From the NCBI GenBank assembly GCA_013360915.1, contig JABWAT010000002.1, positions 124,001-188,000 on the forward strand: a DNA stretch of 64,000 nucleotides, in the 5' to 3' direction. Position 1 is the first letter of the stretch. Each line of letters starts with the position of its first letter. This document shows, piece after piece, positions 43,601 to 51,468 of this stretch. Position numbers and translations under genes: made by a program. The stretch comes from Bacteroidota bacterium. Lineage in GTDB: Bacteria > Bacteroidota > JABWAT01. The notes beneath the pieces are model-generated. The model did not search any database. It saw only the letters and a program-made list of their open reading frames with translations, and had not been told where the DNA came from.

Positions 43601-46600
43601 GGAACACAGACGAAGCCGGTCGAGAAACCAACCCAACCAGAGGCATCCAATTACGAACCGTTTACCGAATATGATGAAGCCGGGGTTCCCAAGGGAGTAA
43701 AGCGCTTTGAAGTCAATCTAAACGCCATGGTCCTTCTGGGCAAGACACTGGAATTCCAGTCGTATGCCGCCGGCCAGTTTGAGCCGGAAGACATTCAAAA
43801 GGCAGTTACGGTCCTCAAATCGGAAGGCACATGGACTTACCAGTCATTCAGGTCATCAATCGCCAGTGTTGTTGGTTTCGACCGCGACAGGTACAATACA
43901 CTTCTGACCCAGATGCCAATCAGAGCAACCGGTGGAGATTCCTTTGAATTCGATCCGGACCATGATCCTTCACCGATCAGGACATCACAGCTGACACCGG
44001 AGCAGAAAAACCTTCTGAAATCATACACCGGCTGGGGAGGAACGGACATTCAGGATGCCAATGAGTTTTATACCCCATCAGAGGTAGTGAAAGCCCAGTG
44101 GGATGCAATGAGATCGCTGGGATATAAAGGTGGGATTATGTTGGAACCCAGTTGCGGAACCGGCAGGTACATTGATCATCGACCAACCGACACCATCATG
44201 GTCGGAGTCGAATTGGACCCCATTTCTGCCTTTGTCGCCAAAGTGACACACACGCAGGACAGCGTAATGCACAGCGCGTTTGAGCAGTTTAGCCGCGGGA
44301 ATCAGATTAAATTCAACGGCACGATTGCCAACGTCCCGTTCGGGGACCGCCAATCAAACCCGACCTACGACCAGACTTCCATGGCTTATGGAAAACACGA
44401 AGACTATTTTATTCTGAAATCCCTGCAACACGGAGCACCCGGGTCCGTCCACTCATTTATCGTACCAACCGGTTTCCTCGAAAACAAGAAAATAGAAACC
44501 ATGGATCCGCTTGCAGATGAATCTCTTCTGTTGACGGAGGAAGGGAAGAAAAAGCTCAAATATTCCCAAAATGGCGAGATCGCAAAGGACATTCAGGCAT
44601 ACGGTGAATTTGTTGGTGCCATCCGGCTTCCAAACAAGACTTTCAGGGATGCAGGAACGAGCGTCACCAGTGATGTTGTCTTTTTCCGCAGGAGACCCGA
44701 TCAGGTGGCAAAGATGGTTCAGTCTGGAAAAGCATCTGACCTGATTGACCCATGGATGAGTAGTCACTACTTCAAAGCAAACGAGCACCACATAATCGGA
44801 GAACGCACAACCGGGAACTGGGGAAGCGAAGCAGCCAAAGGCGATTTTGATCCTGATCGTTTCCGGCAGATTGCTGAGGAATTGGCCGGAAAGAAGCCAG
44901 CTGATTATTCAAAACTCGGCATTCCATCGGAACCTATCGCGCCACCCAAAGAAGGAGACGTAAAAAAACACAATGGTCAGGATTGGATTTTCGCCGGTGG
45001 AAAGTGGACAACCAGGCAGTATGCCACAGAACTCGGAGACTTCTCTGACTACGGATACACAAGCATTCATGACATGAAAGCAAAGTTCCAGGACCTTGAC
45101 CATGCCATGACCGCCACGCATGACGTGACAGCTTTGGCCGACCATCCTGTTATTAAAACCTACGATCCGAGATTTGCAGCGTTTCTTAACGGATTCCGGA
45201 GCGCCATCCAGCCGATCAAAACAGAAGAAGGGAAACAAAAGGTCTTCCGGGCTATGATGTTGGGACGGATATTCCATTCCGGATATACGGCCGCTGCCAA
45301 CGGGGAACCATTTGACCAGTCGAAGATTGATCGCCTGATCGATGCCACAAAGAGGTTCACAGCCATTCACGGGAATCCGAAGGATGACAAGGATATCCAG
45401 AACGCCGCACGAATCAACAGTTATGCTGCAGTATTCCAATCCATTCATGATGATCATGGTCAGATCAACCCGGTTATCGGTGGACGGACATTGGCAGGGG
45501 AGCGGGTATCGGCTCAGAAGCACGACCCGGTGAATCCTCACAGTATCATGAAAGCCCTGTTTGCTGATAGCATTCCTCCCACGATTGATGAGATTTACCA
45601 GCGGTACACCGGCGGAAAATCAAAAGAAGCAGTCGAATCCTCTTTGCTTGAACACCCGGAAGTTGGAACAAACGGAACGCATATCATCCCATTCAACCAT
45701 GCCGTTTCCGGACAGGTCTATGACAAGATTGATCAGTATCGGAAAGCAATGGAGACTGCAACCGGTCTCTATAAGGAAAAACTGCAAAAGCAGATTGAAC
45801 ACATTGAACAGAATAAACCGGACGTAAACCTTGACGACATCCGGTTCAATATCCAGTCTAAATACGTCCCGGTACAGGCAAAAAACGATTTCATATCAGA
45901 GTACCTGGATAACGACCTAATCCGGATCCGTGAAGTCAATGGTACGTTTATTGTTGAACCGACCGAGAACGAAAACCGGTCCGGGTGGAGAAATTACGGG
46001 ATCAGCCCGGCTCACGAAGACATCACAATCTCTGCCTTTGAAGATTATCTGAATGGTGTCAGCCGGTCAGGACGAAGCGATGACCTTTCCATGCTTGACG
46101 AGGATTTCCGGTCATTCATCGAATCAAACCCTGAACATCAGGGAGCAATCAAAGACGCATACCTGAAGCAGATGAAGAACTATGTGGAGCCAGAGTATTC
46201 AATGGCACCCATGGAGATCCCCGGCTTCGTGAAGAAGAACCCGAAAACCGGCCATGAAGAGTATGTGCTTCATCCGTACCAATATGCCTCTCTCCGCAAG
46301 TTTATGGACCAGGGCAGGGGAATAATCTCGCTGGACGTTGGATTGGGAAAAGCGCAGGATTTAAATTCTCTCCTTCTTTTAGCAACAGGCGATTTTATCA
46401 GAATGGGTGATATCAAACGCGGCGACATGATAATTGATGGTGATGGAAAACCAACAGAAGTCATCGGCGTTTTTCCTCAAGGGTTAAAACCGGTCTATGA
46501 AATTACATTCTCCGATGGAGCGAAAGCCAGGTCATGTGACGAGCACCTATGGCCTATTTACACAGCAAATAATATAGCGAGGAAACAACCATATAGCGTA

Positions 46601-49600
46601 ATTGAGTTAAAAGAGATCCTCAATGAACCGCTGAAAAGAAAGTCCGGTGCGTACCGGTTTGCAATACCAATGCTTTCATCTCCGGTGGACCTTCCTAAGC
46701 AAGAGCTTCCAGTCGAACCTTATGTTATGGGATTACTATTGGGTAATGGGTGTTTCCCGGGTAAAGGGCATAGTGGATTAACAATCAGCACAGCATCTGA
46801 ATCAATAATTGATCGAATCAGACAATTGTATCCAGATTGTGAAGTAAAACATCAGTCCAAGTATGATTATATCCTGAACGGAACTGGTGGCACAGCAATA
46901 AAACAGGCCTTAAAAGAACTTGGATTATATGCATCACGTTCATTTAACAAATTCATTCCGCCAATTTATCTGAAATCTTCAGTAGAACAAAGATTGTCGC
47001 TGCTGCACGGTCTAATGGATACGGACGGGTCTGCATCATGTAATAAACGTGGTGCAACCACAGTAGAGTATTCTTCTGCATCCGAACAGCTGGCATCGGG
47101 CGTTCGCCATCTTGTTTTATCACTCGGAGGACAAGCATGGATTACCGTTAAAAACGCTCCGAAGTATTCATATAAAGGCGAGATCCGGACAGGACGAGAC
47201 AGTTATCGGGTTCATATAAAAATGCCAGGAGAAATAAATCCGTTTGACTACAAGGCAGGCCGGTACATTTCTCCGTCAAAATACCCAGTACGCAGGTATA
47301 TTGATAACATTCAGTTTGTTGGTAATTTAGAAACCCAATGTATTGCCGTTGACTCGCCAGACCATCTATACCTTACAAATGATTTTGTGGTTACACATAA
47401 CACAGCCTGGGCAATTGCCATGTCATCTATGTTGCAAGGAACAGGCCAGTACAGACGGGCTGCCTTTGCCGTTGAGAAAAACAACATCTCGAAATTCTTT
47501 CATGAGATCACCGAGTGGTCTCCTGATGCAAAGGTAGCAGTTGTCGGTTACCGGGTGAAGAAAGACAAAGACGGGAATGCAGTTCTTGACCAGAAAGGAC
47601 TTACCCAGCTGGAACCAGACCCGAACTGGGATGCCAATCTGACCAGCATCGCAACCGGAGCGCACACGCACATCATTATTCCACATTCGGTTCTATCCCC
47701 ATCAACCAACAGCGACAGATATCTGAGTCTGGCCGGAGAAAATTACAAACAACACGAACTCGACCTGCTGAAAATGACGGCTAAGGGAATGGCTAATGAT
47801 CTGGCCAACAAAGCTGGGCTTACTGACTATCGCTTTGACTCGGACAAAATCACCACCATTGAGGAGCTTGCTCGGGAAATCGACAGCCTCGCACTGAGAG
47901 CGGCCGCAAATATCAAAGGGAAGGATGCTGACAAAAAGCAGGCCCGGTTGATTGAGAAGTCAGCTGAGAAAATACAGAAGGCGCTGAAAGCAATCCGGGA
48001 CGTGAATCCGTCCCTCCGCCCGGGTAAAACAGGTTACGGTAACGTCATCAGTTTTGAGAATCTCGGAATCGATCATTTGTTCCTTGACGAGGCACACAAC
48101 TTCAAATCTCTGTTTGACGCTCCGGACACAACCGATGCCAGGGGAGAGTCGTCAGGACTTACTGGCACCACCAGCAATGCAGCAATCAATATGTTTATGC
48201 TTTCACGGCATCTGCTGAAGAAGAACAACAACCGCGGGGTGTTTTTCATGACGGCCACACCGATTACAGCAAAGCCTCATGAATCTTTCAACTTATTGAG
48301 TATGGTTGCCCCCGACCTGATGAAAAAGGAATTCGGTATCGACAACGTGACGGATTTCATGAACACATTCGCCAACGTCACGCAACAGTACAAATTTGAC
48401 ACCAGCGGGAACGTGGAACTTGCACAGGTTGTGAACGGATTCAAAGAGGCGAATGGTTTCCGGAATTTCCTCTTCCGTCTGCTTGACATGAAGAACGCAT
48501 CAAACGCAACCGTTTTCGACCACAACGAGAACAAACTGAAAGTCGGGTTAAAACTTCCAGAGGAAGTAAATCACCGGCACATTGTCCCGCCGACAGAGTA
48601 CCAGAAGGAGAAGCTCAGAGAATTAATCTCTGCTATTAATGCCATGGTATCCGATAGAGACAAAGGCGAACTCCCGAACTGGATAAAGGAAACAGGCAAA
48701 CGTGGTCCGCGAAGAGTGTTCACGAATATGGATACGGGTTCTGAAATCGGGGTTCAGAACCTCATGCAGCGAATGGACCGGCTTTGTGTCGATGAATGTT
48801 TCGATCCGCATTCAAACGGATTTGACCCAGAGAACCCACCCGAGCGGTTCAAGGTTCTTTGCAGCAATATCGCAGAATCCTATAAAAAGGGAGGTAAGAA
48901 CCTCGTATTCCTTGACGGGTTCAACTTTGGGAAGAACGGAGACTATCACAAAGAAATCGCAAATTACCTCACCAGAAAACACGGCATTCCAGCAGAGGAG
49001 ATAGCGCTGATTCAGGGAAATTCCTCTGAAGATGACAGGTACAAGGCATCGACCGATTACCGGGAAGGCCGGAAAAAGGTGATCATTGGTGGAACCGCTA
49101 TGGAAACAGGGATGGATCTGCAAATGGGAACAACAGATATCCACCATTTTGATCAACCATGGAACTCGACCAATATCCAACAGAGAAACGGCCGGGGAGT
49201 TCGCCAGGGGAACCCGGTTTCCCATGTAAACATCCACCACTATTTCACGGAGAATGGATACGATTTCTACCGGAACATGACCCAGCAGCGGAAAGCCGGT
49301 ATGCTTGACCACCTGTATAACGGCACGACCGACACAATTTCCAGCGATGAATTTGAAGCCATCGAGAAGATGAGATCACTGGCAATGTTAAGTCCAAACC
49401 CTGAAAGGGCATTAAAAGACATCGACACCCGGATGGGTAAGTACGATGAGATGAAACGGGCAGGTGAGACGGAGAAGCTCGGACGGGACACGACCAGTTA
49501 CAACAAAGCCATGAGACGGCACGCTGAATACAAAGAAAAGCACGATAATATCAAGGGAAGACACGGTAATATTAAATTCAGCGGATACGATTGGAGAAGC

Positions 49601-50440
49601 GAGGTCAGAGGAAAACTACCGTCAAAAATTGAAAAGCACAACGATATTCTGGGTGATTATTCGAACGCAACCATTCGATTGGCGATGGACTCTATGATGG
49701 GGAACAGCACGCAACCTCTCAGTAGTCTGAGAGAAGTGGCAGTCCAGATATTTCCTGACAGCAAAGAAAAACAGATCAAGTTCTTCAAGGACATCAAATC
49801 ATTTGCCGCCAGAGAGAGGTTATTGAAGCCAGAAACCACATATTTTCATCACAAAGGAAAAAATCACTGGGCAGACGAGGAACCGGAACTTTACAACGAT
49901 GTTCTGAAAAAAGCACACGGAAACCTGATGAAATCGAAGAAGCTGGCCGACATTTACCGCGAAAAGGTTCTCCGTTCCGGAAGCAGAGAACATATTGATC
50001 ATATCAATAACGATGACAATCACAGCGACACCACTCAGTTAAATGAACTGGCCTTACCGTCCGGCCATTTTGCCCGGAAAGGTAGATATCTGGTTGTCTC
50101 TGGCATTGAGGACGAATCAAAATCCTGGACCCATGAAGACACGAATGAAAAACAAAGCAATCTCCTCCGCCTGATCGGGAACGGTCATAAGACCATTCTG
50201 AATATCGATAGAATGGATTACGACCAGCACCGGAAGGATTATAAGATAGAGGCAGGTGCTCGTTCGTATCTGCATCCGGATAATCCGATATTTAGCCCAA
50301 ACTGGAAGGTCGGATTCACTCCCAACAAGGACCACTCAATCAGCCTTAAGGACCTCCGGAAGGATTACCGGATTCATGGTCACTTTGACACACCAGAAGA
50401 AGCAGAACAGTACATTAAGGAGAGCCACGATGCTAAATAA
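37700..50440 (+). CDS. giant polyvalent protein 3: adenine methyltransferase-SF2 helicase (DarB-like), intein-bearing
   Basis: A 4246-residue precursor, 3896 after intein removal. Residues 1-2030 are charged, coiled-coil and linker rich. The methyltransferase domain has EPSCGTGRY (residues 2149-2157) and catalytic ANVPFG (N2211, an NPPF variant). The SF2/SNF2-type helicase follows: Walker A GLGK ending at residue 2884 and completed by the first residue after the intein (GLGK-T), DEAH at 3463-3466, TATP at 3518 and QQRNGRGVRQG at 3827-3837. This methyltransferase-helicase layout is that of phage P1 DarB-like antirestriction proteins. QTNLF (1698) and QMGLF (1719) resemble clamp-binding motifs. 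The ribosome-binding site is weak. Confidence 0.78.
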   Translation: MGIFDLFRIAKSTQIDITTKTGADGSTLVLQQAKNNPAIRRWQIANPETPMHEMPYEKAAEHWKKHIDPTSELPKEAHKLAVIKAIALHHQSHGEARQIGHVDTHGEDVLHPKGIKESYREGQQTVLKETTGKIKEVDEGKSNKYEEMPSESWVWGATKTEKLPGSPDYPKYREAGMKISSDRMSLNKSYMESSDNFGTSRTNFEYHKGELKVPIGFAVLINQVIPSKPVSLKRDYGYIKETELKSLAGKLKEFGLDVDRDTRGISINIDNFPTPERARMMLYNAGESISFNVDGHPYRVSRMSWVQESKRKNPAPAVAVKQDAAEPKGGTLTAKTAGFTNESGEQIQVNVTKHPKYGNLNLSFSDRFPRDGELSNSLYKNGFRWSPRESCYFNRDNAKAESWLKEHFGYGEEKQEPRQAEPQAIQTKNEKVQPIRQLGTGANVYFESSKYRVNDNSKGGGVLLNIGGHDTEVPLANVEFDSPEEAVFVAKRLQELKPEGLVSGYHNIDAVVKNFKDEYAKDQPDKTTTTEPQQPAKTEQDYLDEYEGFSNSEDPGERAASDLHKKLRHARHLRGVHSKSWKNDVDEVKNLKDQYFSDSQFHESFSKPPYELPYNEFLRTRHAETGSKMVQEKLKTVAELLADIEKAPTGGRKQNGLKEELSKQEDILRKHWQYVRGMHTGNDHLAADGDHTREFHENAVLNAHKFGKTIPDAVKAEYSHLDPSWAEYKEQSPADYLSKPAHERTYDEHVDAGIAQTYQYYAKKKKEDVEKAQARYDNIPAHHTARKRDALYDLNREKERLGQISKKANGHGITRDDRMNHSHSWDTSDRTHQEAVEKAYREGKEIPEHNRERYAGVLSAIDAEKATGSAGPEPGKRTIHELRDMLVDHAMASNEGEWYRKDDTKEEFGEWNSRFHGRLHSAANDLFMRSRGISKGEEEDAGANPQYGRFQITPSEFKQIEKHGVDFYREVSDHIYHKLNGMEPPKNTRLVDDGKYPARSKRDYRHIPIHDILRDHAVVEALTGTHGNGIPYAKQQEDKETLVRFIEKHHPEIASPHDYIRYLTEGDYDQNNHQQKIGAAISQAKYQSFMKDPDPGDRHNKNEEAMRTIKRIYPDMDINQVREHLKDFPRWNDERFAKERDSIVEKTEYKHTKARGHEAWYNHGGHKITGGRYGDHSEESAKRSVAVNAASYLERIRVANEAQQWHRDRQSGDSPMNERIKAVEGKTYQDGPNNITIGKAGNRGPGWLQLTDQTGRSRYVHIDDLENEQQDAKRRTISHNEGIERRKKEDEQKQATAAKRDLGSFTNGMTPMEKERVTKHLHDKLFRYNHEGKEKIGHLRQMAEDLVSAGYRVTNMTFDDPKSKEKLENELALLKRQGYPSGNENHPQTKRALEIQQKLKEGKFERQEDVLQGPDGRFFSSEHHGKTFIDYARHIQPSAAAPDPVKTEVQVPVIQQITNPLGEKAEPREPSPAPVPDGEQEDVLSTNGTKPLDSYLHGDKLNSYKKGDIVYRNYNNRYQEYEIVDDSKDIWGLRNTETGEIEPWNANGNSGFIKIDKPTFSPKPSQKYGDLFDSIPDDHPASIIVNHPAASQIEQATTEQTPVDPEAIQAIRQDIQRSNERDPEIGQMGFNFDGELPPLETHKSRINKLAEEILPSKYRGKPNKVVHGPIKNDPLTAILPSRKNPKVNRWQSIPDTSQTNLFASLLSRLFKSTKAHEDQMGLFGSEPTKPTEPKITPSAGQVKQFGNNPDDTRILQQTKTGVLRWFDRPEMRQMSNELHSASLSKLDEIKHAIGQKVGYAVQKFGPSRGADLLHEFHDQHRRQAESHSAAIQDAVDGKTNLSETELAMLVMKHHLDNHHADEYQRAALKLRQSQPVTNTKESKPEGAAQDLFGQQKEKPTGKPIEQITNPLKNEQTGGTTRGQNLLDLFDVGPGRHGDDRPTQIDPRIHGWKNEERKGPRKSGGGEWGTQTKPVEKPTQPEASNYEPFTEYDEAGVPKGVKRFEVNLNAMVLLGKTLEFQSYAAGQFEPEDIQKAVTVLKSEGTWTYQSFRSSIASVVGFDRDRYNTLLTQMPIRATGGDSFEFDPDHDPSPIRTSQLTPEQKNLLKSYTGWGGTDIQDANEFYTPSEVVKAQWDAMRSLGYKGGIMLEPSCGTGRYIDHRPTDTIMVGVELDPISAFVAKVTHTQDSVMHSAFEQFSRGNQIKFNGTIANVPFGDRQSNPTYDQTSMAYGKHEDYFILKSLQHGAPGSVHSFIVPTGFLENKKIETMDPLADESLLLTEEGKKKLKYSQNGEIAKDIQAYGEFVGAIRLPNKTFRDAGTSVTSDVVFFRRRPDQVAKMVQSGKASDLIDPWMSSHYFKANEHHIIGERTTGNWGSEAAKGDFDPDRFRQIAEELAGKKPADYSKLGIPSEPIAPPKEGDVKKHNGQDWIFAGGKWTTRQYATELGDFSDYGYTSIHDMKAKFQDLDHAMTATHDVTALADHPVIKTYDPRFAAFLNGFRSAIQPIKTEEGKQKVFRAMMLGRIFHSGYTAAANGEPFDQSKIDRLIDATKRFTAIHGNPKDDKDIQNAARINSYAAVFQSIHDDHGQINPVIGGRTLAGERVSAQKHDPVNPHSIMKALFADSIPPTIDEIYQRYTGGKSKEAVESSLLEHPEVGTNGTHIIPFNHAVSGQVYDKIDQYRKAMETATGLYKEKLQKQIEHIEQNKPDVNLDDIRFNIQSKYVPVQAKNDFISEYLDNDLIRIREVNGTFIVEPTENENRSGWRNYGISPAHEDITISAFEDYLNGVSRSGRSDDLSMLDEDFRSFIESNPEHQGAIKDAYLKQMKNYVEPEYSMAPMEIPGFVKKNPKTGHEEYVLHPYQYASLRKFMDQGRGIISLDVGLGKAQDLNSLLLLATGDFIRMGDIKRGDMIIDGDGKPTEVIGVFPQGLKPVYEITFSDGAKARSCDEHLWPIYTANNIARKQPYSVIELKEILNEPLKRKSGAYRFAIPMLSSPVDLPKQELPVEPYVMGLLLGNGCFPGKGHSGLTISTASESIIDRIRQLYPDCEVKHQSKYDYILNGTGGTAIKQALKELGLYASRSFNKFIPPIYLKSSVEQRLSLLHGLMDTDGSASCNKRGATTVEYSSASEQLASGVRHLVLSLGGQAWITVKNAPKYSYKGEIRTGRDSYRVHIKMPGEINPFDYKAGRYISPSKYPVRRYIDNIQFVGNLETQCIAVDSPDHLYLTNDFVVTHNTAWAIAMSSMLQGTGQYRRAAFAVEKNNISKFFHEITEWSPDAKVAVVGYRVKKDKDGNAVLDQKGLTQLEPDPNWDANLTSIATGAHTHIIIPHSVLSPSTNSDRYLSLAGENYKQHELDLLKMTAKGMANDLANKAGLTDYRFDSDKITTIEELAREIDSLALRAAANIKGKDADKKQARLIEKSAEKIQKALKAIRDVNPSLRPGKTGYGNVISFENLGIDHLFLDEAHNFKSLFDAPDTTDARGESSGLTGTTSNAAINMFMLSRHLLKKNNNRGVFFMTATPITAKPHESFNLLSMVAPDLMKKEFGIDNVTDFMNTFANVTQQYKFDTSGNVELAQVVNGFKEANGFRNFLFRLLDMKNASNATVFDHNENKLKVGLKLPEEVNHRHIVPPTEYQKEKLRELISAINAMVSDRDKGELPNWIKETGKRGPRRVFTNMDTGSEIGVQNLMQRMDRLCVDECFDPHSNGFDPENPPERFKVLCSNIAESYKKGGKNLVFLDGFNFGKNGDYHKEIANYLTRKHGIPAEEIALIQGNSSEDDRYKASTDYREGRKKVIIGGTAMETGMDLQMGTTDIHHFDQPWNSTNIQQRNGRGVRQGNPVSHVNIHHYFTENGYDFYRNMTQQRKAGMLDHLYNGTTDTISSDEFEAIEKMRSLAMLSPNPERALKDIDTRMGKYDEMKRAGETEKLGRDTTSYNKAMRRHAEYKEKHDNIKGRHGNIKFSGYDWRSEVRGKLPSKIEKHNDILGDYSNATIRLAMDSMMGNSTQPLSSLREVAVQIFPDSKEKQIKFFKDIKSFAARERLLKPETTYFHHKGKNHWADEEPELYNDVLKKAHGNLMKSKKLADIYREKVLRSGSREHIDHINNDDNHSDTTQLNELALPSGHFARKGRYLVVSGIEDESKSWTHEDTNEKQSNLLRLIGNGHKTILNIDRMDYDQHRKDYKIEAGARSYLHPDNPIFSPNWKVGFTPNKDHSISLKDLRKDYRIHGHFDTPEEAEQYIKESHDAK
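46352..47401 (+). other. intein with LAGLIDADG domain, likely class 3
   Basis: A 350-residue in-frame insertion (precursor residues 2885-3234) splits Lys and Thr of the helicase Walker A. It starts with Ala, not Cys or Ser, and ends VVTHN before Thr+1. Block B is CDEHLW (His, then Trp at 46550-46552), block F begins with Cys (47339-47341, in QCIAVDSPDHLYL), and Thr precedes the final His-Asn. This Trp-Cys-Thr set with a non-nucleophilic first residue is diagnostic of class 3 inteins. The homing-endonuclease motifs are GLLLGNGC (46730-46753) and LLHGLMDTDG (from 47000). Confidence 0.85.
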
Positions 50441-50852
50441 GACAGGCCTCACCCCGGATGCTGCCGGGAAACTCGAAAAGATCAGCCGCGGACTTAGCGT
50501 TCACGGCCCGATTTATGGTGCCTATGGTGACTACTGGTTCGCGCTGAAAAAGGTTCTGATCAAACGGGATCCGCAATTCCCATACAGGACAGAACCAGAC
50601 CCGAATGCTCTTGATCCTCTGGCAAAATACACCCGGGACGGCAAGAAGGTCTGCGATTATTCGGATTCTGACGTGATCAATTCCGCATGGCAGGCAGCAG
50701 AAGACCGTTCGGGCCGGATTCAGCATACTTACCTCCGAAGGGTATGGGACCCGGAGGAAAGGACCTGGGATGATTATCCGCAGGACATGACCGATCATGA
50801 CATTGGATTCCCGGGTAACAGCGCTTCCCCGGATCACTACGATTACAGATAA
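50430..50852 (+). CDS. hypothetical protein
   Basis: A 140-residue protein with an excellent AAGGAG ribosome-binding site inside the end of the giant gene (11-base overlap). It is rich in Asp, Tyr and Pro (DPNALDPLAKYTRDG, DYPQDMTDHDIG). No family was recognised. Confidence 0.6.
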   Translation: MLNKTGLTPDAAGKLEKISRGLSVHGPIYGAYGDYWFALKKVLIKRDPQFPYRTEPDPNALDPLAKYTRDGKKVCDYSDSDVINSAWQAAEDRSGRIQHTYLRRVWDPEERTWDDYPQDMTDHDIGFPGNSASPDHYDYR

Positions 50853-50934
50853 ATAACAAAGGTCCGTAAAGGGCCAGCCAACCTTACCGGTCACCCGCCA
50901 GAGTCGGAAAAGTCCGGTCAATCAAAGGGCCACA

Positions 50935-51402
50935 ATGATTGACAGACAATTCTACCGGCGGGAGATCCATTCAATACTTTCCCCCCAACAACTCGATCAG
51001 ATACGAGAAGTCGTTGATTCGACACCCATGGCAATTACACTCACGCCAAGGGAACTCCTCAATTATAATACCCATGAACTGGTTCAACAGATCATAAAAG
51101 AACATCTGGAGAAGAACAAATACTCTCCGGCCAAAAAGAAACCACGGGGTGTAAACCAGGCCATCAGATTAAAAATCGGTCTATCCATATCAGGAGTTAA
51201 GCATGTCAGGCGAGCCGCCTGCAGATCAATTTCCGATAAAATCAAATACTACGAAAAGCTTAACAGGCTTATTACGCGAAAACAAATCATCTCTCTTGCC
51301 GAACTAAACAAAAACCTCATCGCAGACCAACACACCTCTCTTACTTTTCAGATGATAGTAAATTATGGCTACGAAGAACAGCATAGCAGACTACATCGTT
51401 AG
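50935..51402 (+). CDS. hypothetical basic protein
   Basis: A 155-residue basic protein. The middle (KKKPRGVNQAIRLKIGLSIS) and C-terminal half (YYEKLNRLITRKQIISLAEL) look helical and could bind nucleic acid. It precedes motif copy B and the protease-scaffold gene. The sequence is more AT-rich than its neighbours toward the 3' end. No family was recognised. Confidence 0.5.
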   Translation: MIDRQFYRREIHSILSPQQLDQIREVVDSTPMAITLTPRELLNYNTHELVQQIIKEHLEKNKYSPAKKKPRGVNQAIRLKIGLSISGVKHVRRAACRSISDKIKYYEKLNRLITRKQIISLAELNKNLIADQHTSLTFQMIVNYGYEEQHSRLHR

Positions 51403-51446
51403 TACCTAACTACTGACCAAAAACGGTTCTATTCTTGTACCTAACG
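51402..51446 (+). promoter_or_regulatory. conserved late-promoter-like motif, copy B, with direct repeat
   Basis: ACTGACCAAAAACGG followed by TTCTATTCTTG (from 51412) resembles copies A and C. It is bracketed by two copies of GTACCTAAC at 51402-51410 and 51438-51446. It lies 57 bases before the TTG start of the protease-scaffold gene. Confidence 0.45.
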
Positions 51447-51468
51447 GGAACTCAAGCAAGGAACCGCT

